Position numbers and translations under genes: made by a program. Shown one piece after another: positions 1 to 10,203 of a DNA stretch of 64,000 nucleotides. Source of the stretch: Streptomyces sp. WMMC500 (GTDB lineage: Bacteria; Actinomycetota; Actinomycetes; Streptomycetales; Streptomycetaceae). Within the stretch, counting starts at the first letter, position 1; each line of letters begins with the position of its first letter. The stretch covers positions 4,098,501 through 4,162,500 of the forward strand of contig NZ_CP114905.1 of the NCBI RefSeq assembly GCF_027497195.1, in the 5' to 3' direction. Below the pieces are notes generated by a model. The model worked only from the letters and a program-made list of their open reading frames with translations, had not been told where the DNA came from and did not search any database.

Positions 1-1634
<1,634 letters not shown>

Positions 1635-2097
1635 CGTTAATCGCTCCTCAGAGCGGTCAGGCAGATCGGGGACGTTCCCCTCCCTGTCCTTCCGCAGCTT
1701 AGTCCCGCAAGCGGGGACCGCTCATTCCAACTGCCGACACCCGGACGCTGACTCCCTCAGTCTCCTGCAGTCTCCTGCACCGAACAGCCGGCACCTGCTC
1801 CAACCCGATGGTGCGAGACGATGTTCCCGCAGGCCAGGCGAATACGCTCAATGCCGCTACGCCCATGGCGAACGCCGCCCGCCGAGGCCTGCCGAAGTCA
1901 CCGCTCTCACCAGCGCCACTAGTCCAAGTCTTACCCGCGTCATGGGCGGTGCCATCAGATTTTCCGGCCTCTTCACTGCGCTGACGGCGAACACGGCGGA
2001 ACGGCCGCGGGCACCGCCGCGGGGAAGGAGAAGCGCGCTATGCGACCGGGATGACACATGTCGTAACCAAGGCGGGCGCGGCCCCGTTGCTCAGGGC
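1635..2097. other. Non-coding region upstream of clpC
   Basis: This 460-base stretch separates clpC from the divergent SCO3374-like gene. I see no convincing gene in it. It holds a 12-base palindrome (CCCGC-AA-GCGGG, 1704-1715) about 70 bases upstream of the clpC start. That could be an operator, but it does not match the spacing I know for ClgR boxes, so no regulator is proposed. Confidence 0.5.
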
Positions 2098-2982
2098 GTG
2101 ACCGGCTCCGTGATCCCGCGCCAGACCGGCTCGCAGGGCAGGCCCGGCCCGGCGGGCGGGAGCGGCGCGGGCGGCCGGAATGGGTCGGGTGCGGAGGCGG
2201 GCGGAAAGCCCGCCGCGGGACCCGGGCCGGAGTCCGCGGCCGGGTCCGTGGCGGGGCCCGCGGTGGGGCCCGCCACGGGGTCTGGGGCCGGGTCTGTGGC
2301 GGAGCCTGCGGCGGGGCCCGCGCCGGTGTCTGTAGCAGGGTCTGTGCCGGGGTCTGCGGCGGGGACCGCCTCAGCCGGCGCGCTGCCGCCCGCGGCGCTG
2401 CGCTGCGACGTGCTGGACATGCCCGCGGAGGCGGGCTGGGCGGTGCTGCGCGGGCGGCCGGCCACGGGGCCGGTGGGGCTGACCGGCGGCCGGATGCGCT
2501 TCCTGATCGCCGAGGGCGGCGCGGCCGACCTGCCGGGGCTGCTGGACTGGCTGGAGTGGGGCGGCATCCCGCTGGACCTGAGCGCGGCGCCGGCGGCGGT
2601 ACGGAGCTGGCCGCCGACGCTGTGGCTGCGCCCCCCGGTCAGGGCGGCGCTGGCGCGGCTCCCCGCGGTGCGGCTGCCCGTGGGGACGGGCGCCGGCCGC
2701 TGGGGCGGAGTCGTGGACGGGGATGTCGTAGGAGAGGGGACGGACGGCGGCGGGGATGCCGACCGGGATGCCGTCGTCCGGGATGCCGTCGAAATCGACG
2801 GGGACCTGAGTGACGCGAACGGCGATGCCGTTCCGGCGCGGAACCGGGTTGCGGACCGGCCGGATCTGGTACGGCTGGTGAGCGCGGCGGCGACGGCCTG
2901 CCACCGCCTCGCCCTGAACGTCAGCCGTTCGCCTTTTCGTATGCCTCGCGGATGTTCGCCGGAACACGGCCACGCTCGCTGA
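2098..2982 (+). CDS. SCO3374 family protein, function unknown
   Basis: Resembles a Streptomyces protein family of unknown function encoded between clpC and lsr2. The recognisable core covers roughly residues 95-160, with the stretches RCDVLDMPAEAGW and PGLLDWLEWGGIPLDL. A second conserved piece, PDLVRLVSAAATACHR, lies near the end. Between residues 39 and 94 the usual N-terminal part is replaced by about fourteen four-residue repeats of the form [AV]xG[PS]. A Gly/Asp-rich stretch interrupts the C-terminal half. The start is uncertain: GTG at 2098 is in frame, but any start up to the core would keep the conserved part. The last 62 bases overlap the convergent lsr2 gene, which is unusual and may reflect loss of the original stop. 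Nothing indicates a catalytic role. Confidence 0.6.
   Translation: MTGSVIPRQTGSQGRPGPAGGSGAGGRNGSGAEAGGKPAAGPGPESAAGSVAGPAVGPATGSGAGSVAEPAAGPAPVSVAGSVPGSAAGTASAGALPPAALRCDVLDMPAEAGWAVLRGRPATGPVGLTGGRMRFLIAEGGAADLPGLLDWLEWGGIPLDLSAAPAAVRSWPPTLWLRPPVRAALARLPAVRLPVGTGAGRWGGVVDGDVVGEGTDGGGDADRDAVVRDAVEIDGDLSDANGDAVPARNRVADRPDLVRLVSAAATACHRLALNVSRSPFRMPRGCSPEHGHAR
2212..2379 (+). repeat. Degenerate 12-bp tandem repeat, about 14 units
   Basis: GC-rich units of 12 bases, typically read as GCGGGGCCCG-like blocks, encode the [AV]xG[PS] tetrapeptide array in the SCO3374-like protein. Because the period is a multiple of three, copy-number change keeps the reading frame. Confidence 0.75.
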
Positions 2983-3247
2983 CCTCGTAACCCTGCTCCT
3001 TCGCCCACGCGCGGATCTTCGCCGTGTCCTGGCTGCCGGACGCCCCGCCGCGAGAACGCTTCGTGGCGCGGCCACCGGTCCTGCGACCGCTCTTCACGTA
3101 CTGCTCCAGAGCGGTGCGCAACTTTTCCGCGTTGGCAGTCGTGAGGTCGATCTCGTAGGACTTGCCGTCGAGAGCGAACGTCACGGTCTCGTCTGCCTCA
3201 CCGCCATCGAGATCATCGACGAGAAGGACCTGAACCTTCTGAGCCAC
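2921..3247 (-). CDS. lsr2: Nucleoid-associated protein Lsr2
   Basis: Small (108 aa) xenogeneic silencer and nucleoid protein that bridges AT-rich DNA. The N-terminal dimerisation domain begins MAQKVQVLLVDDLDGG and has the typical acidic strand followed by YEIDLT. A basic linker (residues 53-70, GRRTGGRATKRSRGG) joins it to the C-terminal DNA-binding domain, with IRAWAKEQGYEVSERGRVP containing the RGR minor-groove motif. Length and both domains are standard for the family. Its position next to clpC matches the order I recall for S. coelicolor. The 3' end is overlapped by the convergent SCO3374-like gene. Confidence 0.97.
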   Translation of the reverse strand: MAQKVQVLLVDDLDGGEADETVTFALDGKSYEIDLTTANAEKLRTALEQYVKSGRRTGGRATKRSRGGASGSQDTAKIRAWAKEQGYEVSERGRVPANIREAYEKANG

Positions 3248-3367
3248 CGGGCTTCCCTTTCATCGGAACAATGTGTGCTGGCGAAAGCAAACCGCTTTTC
3301 AGCGGAAAACTCAAACCCTGCCGGAGAACTCGCTCGACTATATCTTCGCGATTCGGACATAGCGACA

Positions 3368-3886
3368 TCACAGATGCAGCAGCATCCTGCTGTTGCCGAG
3401 GGTGTTGGGCTTCACCCGCTCCAGGTCCAGGAACTCGGCAACGCCCTCGTCATACGAGCGGAGCAGCTCGCTGTAGACGTCCTGGTCCACCGGAGTCTCG
3501 CCGATCTCGACGAAGCCGTGCTTGGCGAAGAAGTCGACTTCGAAGGTGAGGCAGAAAATGCGGACGACACCGAGCCAGCGGGCGGTGTGGAGCAACTTCT
3601 CCAGGAGTTGGTGGCCGATGCCGGTGCCCTTGCTGGCCGGATCCACGGCCAGCGTACGCACCTCCGCGAGGTCCTCCCACATCACGTGCAGCGCCCCGCA
3701 GCCGACCACGGCGGCGTCCGCGTCCTGCTCGGCGACCCAGAACTCCTGGATGTCCTCGTAAAGCGTCACGGTGGCTTTGTCGAGAAGGATGTCACGGTGC
3801 ACGTAGGGGTCGAGCAGCCGCCGGATGGCCCGGACATCCGAGGTGCGGGCACGCCGGATGGTGACCCCGTGAGAATCGCTGGGCAT
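3368..3886 (-). CDS. GNAT amino-acid N-acetyltransferase (N-acetylglutamate synthase-like)
   Basis: A 172-residue single-domain GNAT enzyme. The acetyl-CoA binding motif is seen as LAVDPASKGTGIGHQLL (about residues 99-115). Short NAGS-type enzymes of this family, such as mycobacterial ArgA, acetylate glutamate at the first step of arginine synthesis. The C-terminal part with FFAKHGFVEIGETP and a trailing DVYSELLRSYDEG fits that subgroup. No arginine genes are nearby, so the substrate is inferred from family resemblance only. It stands alone between lsr2 and the BlaI-type gene, with 120 bases of non-coding sequence before lsr2. Confidence 0.82.
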   Translation of the reverse strand: MPSDSHGVTIRRARTSDVRAIRRLLDPYVHRDILLDKATVTLYEDIQEFWVAEQDADAAVVGCGALHVMWEDLAEVRTLAVDPASKGTGIGHQLLEKLLHTARWLGVVRIFCLTFEVDFFAKHGFVEIGETPVDQDVYSELLRSYDEGVAEFLDLERVKPNTLGNSRMLLHL

Positions 3887-3901
3887 GGCATGACGCTATC
3901 G

Positions 3902-4306
3902 TCACGCGCTTGCTTCGCCGTCACCGGCTTCGGTGTCACCGGGTGAGTCCAGCGACACGACGCGTAGCGCGTCGCGCAGGGCCTCGAGCTGGGCCGGAGA
4001 CATCATGCCGAAGAACGCGACAAGGGCGGCCGCCGGATTGTCGCTGGCGGACCACGCCTCGTTCATGAGTGCGGCGGAGTACGCCGCGCGGGTGGACACC
4101 GCTTCATATCGATAGGCGCGGCCCTCCGGAGCCCGCCGCAGCCAGCCCTTCTGGCGGAGGTTGTCCATTACGGTCATGACGGTGGTGTACGCCAGAGAGC
4201 GTTCCTGCTGGAGGTCTTCCAGCACTTCCCGGACCGTGACCGGGCGGTTCCACTCCCACACCCGGGTCATGACCGTGTCTTCGAGCTCTCCCAATGGCCG
4301 TACCAC
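3902..4306 (-). CDS. BlaI/MecI/CopY family transcriptional repressor
   Basis: A 134-residue penicillinase-repressor-type winged-helix protein. The recognition region is visible as VTVREVLEDL, TTVMTVMDNLRQKGWL and the wing RAYRYEAV. The C-terminal helix pair (SAALMNEAW, MMSPAQLEALRDAL) would form the dimer. Family members repress beta-lactamase, copper or respiratory genes and are often inactivated by a BlaR-type protease, but none lies beside this one. No Shine-Dalgarno is seen before the GTG; a TATTGT element six bases upstream suggests a leaderless transcript. Target genes are unknown. Confidence 0.88.
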   Translation of the reverse strand: MVRPLGELEDTVMTRVWEWNRPVTVREVLEDLQQERSLAYTTVMTVMDNLRQKGWLRRAPEGRAYRYEAVSTRAAYSAALMNEAWSASDNPAAALVAFFGMMSPAQLEALRDALRVVSLDSPGDTEAGDGEASA

Positions 4307-4456
4307 GCCAGCACAATACCCGTAGGAGCGTGAACAACGGGACGATTGGGACGGTGAAGGGTGCGACGGGCGTGGCGATTCGCGCCGCGCGGGAGCCCGC
4401 TCTGCCGGGTGCTGAGTTACCCGGTGTTGCGCGGTGTTGCCCAGTGGTGCCCGGCG

Positions 4457-4636
4457 TTACCCGGCGGACTTCTGCTCCGACGCCTCCGCCTGCGCGAATG
4501 CGGCGTCGACGGCGGCGTCTTCCTTTGCCTTGTTGGGGCCGCCCTGGTTCTTGACGATCGTCACGATCATCACGGTGAAGGCGACGGCCATGACGGTCGA
4601 CGGCAGCAGCGCGGAGAGGTAATCCATGAGAGCCAT
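4457..4636 (-). CDS. Small single-pass membrane protein
   Basis: A short gene of 59 codons (56 if the second ATG at 4627 is used). It encodes one hydrophobic helix (LSALLPSTVMAVAFTVMIV) followed by a charged Ala/Glu-rich tail ending EASEQKSAG. The coding frame shows strong third-position GC and a clean TAA stop. I recall similar small proteins at this place in other Streptomyces. Neither ATG has a strong ribosome site, so the start is open. Function is unknown. Confidence 0.6.
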   Translation of the reverse strand: MALMDYLSALLPSTVMAVAFTVMIVTIVKNQGGPNKAKEDAAVDAAFAQAEASEQKSAG

Positions 4637-4754
4637 CCATCGTTGCGGGCTACTGGGCGCGGGCGCCGCGGAGGTGCCGCGGGCTCCAGCGTAGCCCGCC
4701 CCCGTCGGCGCGGGGGCGGAGGGGTGCGGCGGTGCCGCCGGGGCGTTCGGGGGC

Positions 4755-5558
4755 TCAGGCCGTACGTGCCGCGTGGGGGCGCAACAGGTGCTCCCGGGGC
4801 GGGGCCGGGCGGCGGCGGGGCGGGAAGACCTCGGCGGGGGTGGGCACCGGCCGGTTCGGGGACGCGGGCTGCCGGTCCGGGGGGTTGTCGCGGGGCGGGC
4901 GCTGCTGCGGCCGCTCGCCGGGCTTGCGCGGGCGCCGCCCGGGTGACGGCTCCGGCTCCTCGGACCCCAGCGCCTCGCCGTGCCCTCTGCCGCCGGGCAG
5001 TGCGCGCAGCGCGGGGCGCGGAAGGAGGCCCGACGGCACGGGGGGCGGAGACGGCGCCGACCCTGCGCCGGGCGGCGGCGCCGGGCGGCGGCGGGGCGGC
5101 ACCTGGGCCGCCGTCAGCGCCTCGCAGCGCCGCAGCAGCCGGCGCCGGCGCTCGGCCAGGCGCGAGTCCGCCGGCTCGGCGCACAGGGCGCGCAGGGCGG
5201 CGACGTCCGCCTGCCGCGGGACGTAGCCGGCGGCCAGGGCGTCGTGCAGCACCTCCGCGTACCCGGAGGCGCTGCCGGGCAGCGCGGCGCGGTAGCGGGC
5301 GAGGTCGGTGCTGCGGAACAGGCGCATCCGGTCCGCCTCGGCCGCCGCCTCGTCCAACGCCGCGGCCAGCTCCGTGCAGTCCCGTACGACGGCACCGCGC
5401 GGGACCGCCGGCGCGGCGGCCGACTCCGTCCCGTCACCCCTGGCGGGCCTGGGCAGGCCCCAACTCGACTCGATGGCGATGGCCAGCGCGTCACGCACGA
5501 CGCGGAGCTCGTCGGCGCTGAGCGCCACACCGCCTCGGGAACCGTATGGCGTAGGCAT
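4755..5558 (-). CDS. Conserved hypothetical protein with proline/arginine-rich tail
   Basis: This 267-residue protein starts MPTPYGSRGGVALSADELRVVRDALAIAI. It has an alanine-rich, mostly helical first half (to about residue 150) with Cys-containing helices. After that comes a long low-complexity tail rich in Pro and Arg. I recall the N-terminal opening in other Streptomyces next to coaX. No signal peptide, membrane helix or catalytic motif is visible. It is the gene downstream of coaX on the same strand, 90 bases after it, and could be co-transcribed. Function is unknown. Confidence 0.75.
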   Translation of the reverse strand: MPTPYGSRGGVALSADELRVVRDALAIAIESSWGLPRPARGDGTESAAAPAVPRGAVVRDCTELAAALDEAAAEADRMRLFRSTDLARYRAALPGSASGYAEVLHDALAAGYVPRQADVAALRALCAEPADSRLAERRRRLLRRCEALTAAQVPPRRRPAPPPGAGSAPSPPPVPSGLLPRPALRALPGGRGHGEALGSEEPEPSPGRRPRKPGERPQQRPPRDNPPDRQPASPNRPVPTPAEVFPPRRRPAPPREHLLRPHAARTA

Positions 5559-5648
5559 AATCCGACTTTAGGCCCTGAAAGGGACTCATGCCGCGAAGGC
5601 GCGCGGAAGGGGCCGGGCGTCGCCGGTCGCGGCGCCGCCGCGGGCGCG

Positions 5649-6446
5649 TCAGGTGGTCGAGACGTTCCGCTCGTAGACGAGGCGGAGGCCGACCAGCGTC
5701 AGCCACGGCTCGTGCTCGTCGATCACCGAGGAGTCGGCCAGCATCATCGGCGCCAGCCCGCCCGTCGCGATGACGGTGACCTCGTCCGGGTCGTCCGCCA
5801 GCTCCGCGGCCATGCGGTTGACCACGCCGTCGACCTGGCCCGCGAACCCGTACAGGATGCCGGACTGCATCGCCTCGACCGTGTTCTTGCCGATCACCGA
5901 ACGCGGCCGGGCCAGTTCGATCTTGCGCAACTGCGCGCCGCGCACCCCCAGCGCCTCGGTGGAGATCTCGATGCCGGGCGCGATGACCCCGCCGACGTAC
6001 TCGCCGCGCTCGCTGACCGCGTCGAACGTCGTCGCCGTGCCGAAGTCGACGACGATGGCCGGGCCGCCGTACAGCTCGGCCGCCGCGAGGGCGTTGATGA
6101 TCCGGTCGGCGCCGACCTCCTTGGGGTTGTCCATCAGCACGGGGACGCCGGTCTTCACGCCGGGCTCGACGAGGACGGAGGGGACGTCGCCGTAGTAGCG
6201 GCGGGTGACCTCGCGCAGTTCGTGCAGGACGGACGGGACGGTGGAGCAGACGGCGATGCCGTGGATGCCGTCGCCCAGCTCCTCGCCGAGCAGCGGGTGC
6301 ATGCCCATCAGGCCCTGCAGCAGCACGGCCAGTTCGTCGGCGGTGCGGCGCGCGTCGGTGGAGATGCGCCAGTGTTCGACGATCTCCTCGCCGTCGAAGA
6401 GGCCGAGGACGGTGTGGGTGTTCCCGACGTCGATGGTGAGGAGCAT
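5649..6446 (-). CDS. coaX: Type III pantothenate kinase
   Basis: Phosphorylates pantothenate to 4'-phosphopantothenate, the first step of coenzyme A synthesis, in the cytoplasm. The 265 residues have the ASKHA-fold signatures of the CoaX class: the N-terminal phosphate loop DVGNTHTVLGLFDG, the GADRIINALAA segment and the VVDFGTATTFD motif, then GGVIAPG and ATGGLAP. Length is normal. Its ATG follows immediately after the nadC TAG with no gap, so translation is coupled. The operon context (panC upstream) links pantothenate supply to its phosphorylation. Confidence 0.97.
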   Translation of the reverse strand: MLLTIDVGNTHTVLGLFDGEEIVEHWRISTDARRTADELAVLLQGLMGMHPLLGEELGDGIHGIAVCSTVPSVLHELREVTRRYYGDVPSVLVEPGVKTGVPVLMDNPKEVGADRIINALAAAELYGGPAIVVDFGTATTFDAVSERGEYVGGVIAPGIEISTEALGVRGAQLRKIELARPRSVIGKNTVEAMQSGILYGFAGQVDGVVNRMAAELADDPDEVTVIATGGLAPMMLADSSVIDEHEPWLTLVGLRLVYERNVSTT

Positions 6447-7499
6447 CTAGCCCTCGCCCTCCTCGCGCAGGTCGAGGCCGATGTCGAGGATGGGGGTGGA
6501 GTGCGTCAGCGCGCCCACGGCCAGGTAGTCGACGCCCGTCTCCGCGTACGCGCGCGCGTTGTCGAGCGTCAGCCGTCCGGAGGACTCCAGCCGGGCGCGG
6601 CCAGCGACCAGCGCGACGGCCTCCTCGGTCTCCACGGGCGTGAAGTTGTCCAGCAGGATGAGGTCGGCGCCCGCGTCGACCGCCTCGCGCACCTGGTGCA
6701 GGGTGTCCGCCTCCACCTCCACGTCCAGGTCCGGGAACTCGGCCCGGACGAGCCGGAACGCCTCGGCCAGGCCGCCCGCCGCGACCACGTGGTTGTCCTT
6801 GACCAGCGCCGCGTCCGACAGCGACATGCGGTGGTTGACGCCGCCGCCGCAGCGCACCGCGTACTTCTCCAGCGCGCGCAGGCCGGGCGTCGTCTTGCGG
6901 GTGTCGCGCACCCTGGCGGCGGTGCCCTCCAGGGCGTCGGCCCAGGCGCGGGTGGAGGTGGCGATTCCGGACAGGCGGCAAAGGAGGTTGAGCGCGCTGC
7001 GCTCGGCGGTGAGGAGGTCGCGGGTGCGGGTACGGACGGTCAGCAGCGGCTGTCCGGCCGCGACCAGGTCGCCGTCCTCGGCGTGCCGCTCGACCTCCAT
7101 GTCGTCGGTGCAGACGACGGACAGGACCGCCTCGGTGACGCGCAGGCCGGCGACGACGCCGGCCTCGCGGGCGGTGAAGTCGCCCGTGGCGACGGCGTCC
7201 TCGGGGACGGTGGCCACGGTCGTCACGTCCACGCCGTGGTCGAGGTCCTCCTCGACGGCGAGGTGGGCGACGTCCTCGACGTAGACGGGGTCGAGGCCGG
7301 CGTCGACGAGGAGCTGGGCGAGGCCGGGGTCGAGGCCGCACTCCAGGGGGTCGTGGCCGTACGCCGCGCCGGCGTCACCGCCGTCCGCCCCGCAGCCGCA
7401 GGCGTCGCCGCAGCCGCCGGAGCCGGTGTCCGGGCCGCCGAGGGGCAGGAGCGTCAGCTCCACGGGCTGGGGTCGCTGGGGCTCTGGGGTGCTGCTCAC
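6447..7499 (-). CDS. nadC: Nicotinate-nucleotide pyrophosphorylase (carboxylating)
   Basis: Quinolinate phosphoribosyltransferase, which makes nicotinate mononucleotide from quinolinate and PRPP in de novo NAD synthesis. The 350 residues include EDVAHLAVEEDLDHGVDVTT, the active-site TRKTTPGLR and RCGGGVNHR, KDNHV and the LLDNF barrel motif. The GTG start overlaps the nadB stop as GTGA. Ahead of the catalytic domain is a leader of about 55 residues containing the cluster GGCGDACGCGADGG and a further Cys (ECGLDP). I recall a similar leader in Streptomyces NadC but not in the E. coli enzyme. Confidence 0.96.
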   Translation of the reverse strand: MSSTPEPQRPQPVELTLLPLGGPDTGSGGCGDACGCGADGGDAGAAYGHDPLECGLDPGLAQLLVDAGLDPVYVEDVAHLAVEEDLDHGVDVTTVATVPEDAVATGDFTAREAGVVAGLRVTEAVLSVVCTDDMEVERHAEDGDLVAAGQPLLTVRTRTRDLLTAERSALNLLCRLSGIATSTRAWADALEGTAARVRDTRKTTPGLRALEKYAVRCGGGVNHRMSLSDAALVKDNHVVAAGGLAEAFRLVRAEFPDLDVEVEADTLHQVREAVDAGADLILLDNFTPVETEEAVALVAGRARLESSGRLTLDNARAYAETGVDYLAVGALTHSTPILDIGLDLREEGEG

Positions 7500-9244
7500 G
7501 GGGTCTCCCGGTGGAAGGCGGTGCCGGCCGTGGTCCGGACGGCGAGTGCGGGGTCTGCGAGGTCTGTGCGGGCCGCGGGGGCCTCGTCGGCCTCGGGGGC
7601 TTCGGTGCGTACGGGATCGGGGGTGAGGGTGACGAGGAAGTGCCGGGCCCAGCGGGCGTCGTCGCGGTCGGCGTGGTCCTCGCGCCAGTGCGAGCCGCGG
7701 GTCTCGGTGCGGCGCCGGGCGCACTCGACGAGGACCTGGGCGACGAGCAGGAGGTTGGTGGCCTCCCAGGTCTCCACGCACGGCGCCGCGGGGGCGGGCC
7801 GCGCGGCGTCCCGTACCGCGCGCAGTTCCGCCGCTGCCCCGTCCAGGCTGGCGGCGGAGCGCAGCACGGCGGCGCCGAGGGTCATGACGCGCTGGATGTC
7901 AGCGCGGGCCCGCGCCGGGAGGAGGGGGATCTCCCACGGCGGACTCTTCGCCTCCGGTGCCGTCGGTGCCGTCGGTGCCGTCCGTTCCTCCGGTACGGGT
8001 CCGGCCGCGACGTCCGCCGCGATGCGCTCGGCGAAGACCAGGCCCTCCAGCAGGGAGTTGGACGCCAGCCGGTTGGCGCCGTGCACGCCCGTACAGGCCA
8101 CCTCACCGCAGGCGTACAGGCCCGGGACGCTCGTCCGCCCGCGCAGGTCCGTGACGACGCCGCCGGAGGCGTAGTGGGCCGCGGGGGCGATCGGGACGAG
8201 GTCGTGGACCGGGTCGAAGCCGTGCGCGCGGCAGGCCGCGAAGATCGTGGGGAAGCGCTGCTTCCACATCTCCGCGCCGAAGTGCCGCCCGTCGAGGTAC
8301 ATGTGGTCGGCGCCGTGCTCGCGCATGCGCCGCATGATGCCCTTCGCCACGATGTCGCGCGGCGCCAGCTCCGCCAGCTCGTGCTGCCCCACCATGAACC
8401 GCACGCCGTCCGCGTCGACGAGGTGGGCGCCCTCGCCCCGTACCGCCTCGGAGACCAGCGGCTGCTGGCCCTGGGCGTCCGGGCCCAGGAACATCACCGT
8501 CGGGTGGAACTGCACGAACTCCAGGTCCGACGCCTCCGCGCCGGCGCGCAGCGCCAGCGCGACGCCGTCGCCGGTGGAGACCGCCGGGTTGGTGGTCGCG
8601 GAGAAGACCTGACCCATGCCGCCGGTGGCAAGCACCACGGCGGGGGCGTGCACGGCACCCACGCCGTCGCGCGCGCCCTCCCCCATGACGTGCAACGTGA
8701 CGCCGGCCGCACGCCCTTCCGCATCCTTGATCAGGTCGAGTACGAGTGCGTGCTCGACGGTCTCGATACCCGCCTCGCGCACCGCCCCGACCAGCGCGCG
8801 GGAGACCTCCGCACCGGTCGCGTCGCCGCCCGCGTGGGCGATGCGGCGGCGGCGGTGGCCGCCCTCGCGGGTCAGCTCGATGGCGCCGGTGGCGGGGTCG
8901 GTGTCGAAGGCGGCGCCGGTGGCGATGAGGCGGCGTAGGGCGGCGGGGCCCTCGGTGACGAGGGTGCGCACCGCGTCCTCGTCGCACAGCCCGGCGCCGG
9001 CGACGAGGGTGTCCGCGAGGTGCTGTTCCGGGGTGTCGCCGTCGCCGAGGGCGGCGGCGATCCCGCCCTGGGCCCAGCGGGTGGAGCCGTCGTCGAGGCT
9101 GGCCTTGGTGACCACGGTGACCCGGCGGCCCGCCTCGGCGCAGCGCAGCGCCACGGTGAGGCCGGCGACGCCGGAGCCGACCACGACGACGTCGGTGTCG
9201 AGTACCCAGCCGGGGAGCGGTGCGTCGAGCCGTATCGCGGTCAC
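7496..9244 (-). CDS. nadB: L-aspartate oxidase
   Basis: FAD enzyme that oxidises L-aspartate to iminoaspartate for quinolinate synthesis. Residues 1-35 contain the dinucleotide-binding motif [14 protein letters not shown]. The succinate dehydrogenase/aspartate oxidase family motifs [18 protein letters not shown] and HYASGGV are present, as is a C-terminal helical domain. The length of 582 residues is typical. The GTG start overlaps the panC stop by four bases, and its own stop overlaps nadC. The partner quinolinate synthase gene nadA is not in the window, as expected for Streptomyces where it lies elsewhere. Confidence 0.96.
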   Translation of the reverse strand: MTAIRLDAPLPGWVLDTDVVVVGSGVAGLTVALRCAEAGRRVTVVTKASLDDGSTRWAQGGIAAALGDGDTPEQHLADTLVAGAGLCDEDAVRTLVTEGPAALRRLIATGAAFDTDPATGAIELTREGGHRRRRIAHAGGDATGAEVSRALVGAVREAGIETVEHALVLDLIKDAEGRAAGVTLHVMGEGARDGVGAVHAPAVVLATGGMGQVFSATTNPAVSTGDGVALALRAGAEASDLEFVQFHPTVMFLGPDAQGQQPLVSEAVRGEGAHLVDADGVRFMVGQHELAELAPRDIVAKGIMRRMREHGADHMYLDGRHFGAEMWKQRFPTIFAACRAHGFDPVHDLVPIAPAAHYASGGVVTDLRGRTSVPGLYACGEVACTGVHGANRLASNSLLEGLVFAERIAADVAAGPVPEERTAPTAPTAPEAKSPPWEIPLLPARARADIQRVMTLGAAVLRSAASLDGAAAELRAVRDAARPAPAAPCVETWEATNLLLVAQVLVECARRRTETRGSHWREDHADRDDARWARHFLVTLTPDPVRTEAPEADEAPAARTDLADPALAVRTTAGTAFHRETP

Positions 9245-10191
9245 CGGGCACCTCCGAAGGTGAGGCGGATGTTGTCGATGAGGCGGGTGGCGCCGACCTT
9301 CGCGGCGACGGCGAGGACGGCCTCGCGGGCCGTGCCGTTCCCGGGTGTCGCGCCGCCCGCCTGCTCTGCCGTGCCGTCCGGGACCGGGGTGAAGTCCGCG
9401 GGGTCCACCAGCGCGGCGTAGTCCAGCTCCAGCGGGGGCGTCAGGGCGCCCGCGTCGTGCAGCACAGACTGTGCCGCCGCCAGCGCTTCCCGCGGGCCGC
9501 CCGCCGCGCCGCGCGCCGCGAACAGCGCGCGGGACAGCGCGAGCGCGGTGCGGCGCTCCGGCGCGGAGAGGTACACGTTGCGGCTGGAAAGCGCCAGCCC
9601 GTCCGCCTCGCGTACGGTCGGCACGCCGAGGATCCGTACCGGGAAGTTCAGATCCCGCACCATCCGCGTGATCAGGGCGAGTTGCTGGGCGTCCTTCTGC
9701 CCGTACAGCGCCACGTCCGGCCGCGTGAGATGCAGCAGTTTGGCGACGACGGTCAGCACGCCGTCGAAGTGCCCGGGCCGGAAGGCGCCCTCCAGCCGCT
9801 CCCCCATGGGCCCGGCGCTGACGCGCACCTGTGGCTCGCCGCCCGGGTAGACCTCGTCGGCCGGCGGCGCGAAGACGACGTCCGCGCCCTCCTTGCCCGC
9901 GAGCAGGACGTCGGCGTCGAGGGTGCGCGGGTAGCGGTCCAGGTCCTCGCCGGGGCCGAACTGCAGCGGGTTGACGAAGACGGTGACCACGACCTGCCCG
10001 TACGGGCCGACGTCGGCGCGGGCGGCGCGGATCAGGGCGGCGTGGCCCTCGTGCAGCGCGCCCATGGTCATCACCACGGCGCGCGCCGGGCGTTCGGGCG
10101 CCGCATCCGGCGCATCCGGCGCGTCCTGGGGCTCATGCGCCCCCGGCGGCTCCGGCAGATCCGCGGCGTGGTGTACGAGTAGAGCGGTCAT
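9241..10191 (-). CDS. panC: Pantothenate synthetase
   Basis: Condenses pantoate with beta-alanine using ATP to give pantothenate. The adenylyl-transferase HIGH-type motif is seen in [13 protein letters not shown] (residues 41-53). Downstream are [42 protein letters not shown] and ALSSRNVYL. At 316 residues it is slightly long because of a Pro/Asp-rich insert at residues 12-37, before the first conserved strand. It is the second gene of the DUF2520-panC-nadB-nadC-coaX operon and ends in a GTGA overlap with nadB. Confidence 0.96.
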   Translation of the reverse strand: MTALLVHHAADLPEPPGAHEPQDAPDAPDAAPERPARAVVMTMGALHEGHAALIRAARADVGPYGQVVVTVFVNPLQFGPGEDLDRYPRTLDADVLLAGKEGADVVFAPPADEVYPGGEPQVRVSAGPMGERLEGAFRPGHFDGVLTVVAKLLHLTRPDVALYGQKDAQQLALITRMVRDLNFPVRILGVPTVREADGLALSSRNVYLSAPERRTALALSRALFAARGAAGGPREALAAAQSVLHDAGALTPPLELDYAALVDPADFTPVPDGTAEQAGGATPGNGTAREAVLAVAAKVGATRLIDNIRLTFGGAR

Positions 10192-10203
10192 CGTCGCCGT
10201 CCC

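Noticed and set aside
1704..1715. Palindrome upstream of clpC as a possible ClgR box
   Set aside because: Arm spacing differs from the ClgR sites I know, and short GC palindromes are frequent in this genome.
2212..2379. Tandem array as a possible CRISPR
   Set aside because: Units are 12 bp, contiguous and in a coding frame; there are no spacers or cas genes.
4980..8174. A plus-strand open frame of about 1060 codons across coaX, nadC and nadB
   Set aside because: It is antisense to well-defined enzymes and its composition is typical of a GC-driven shadow frame.
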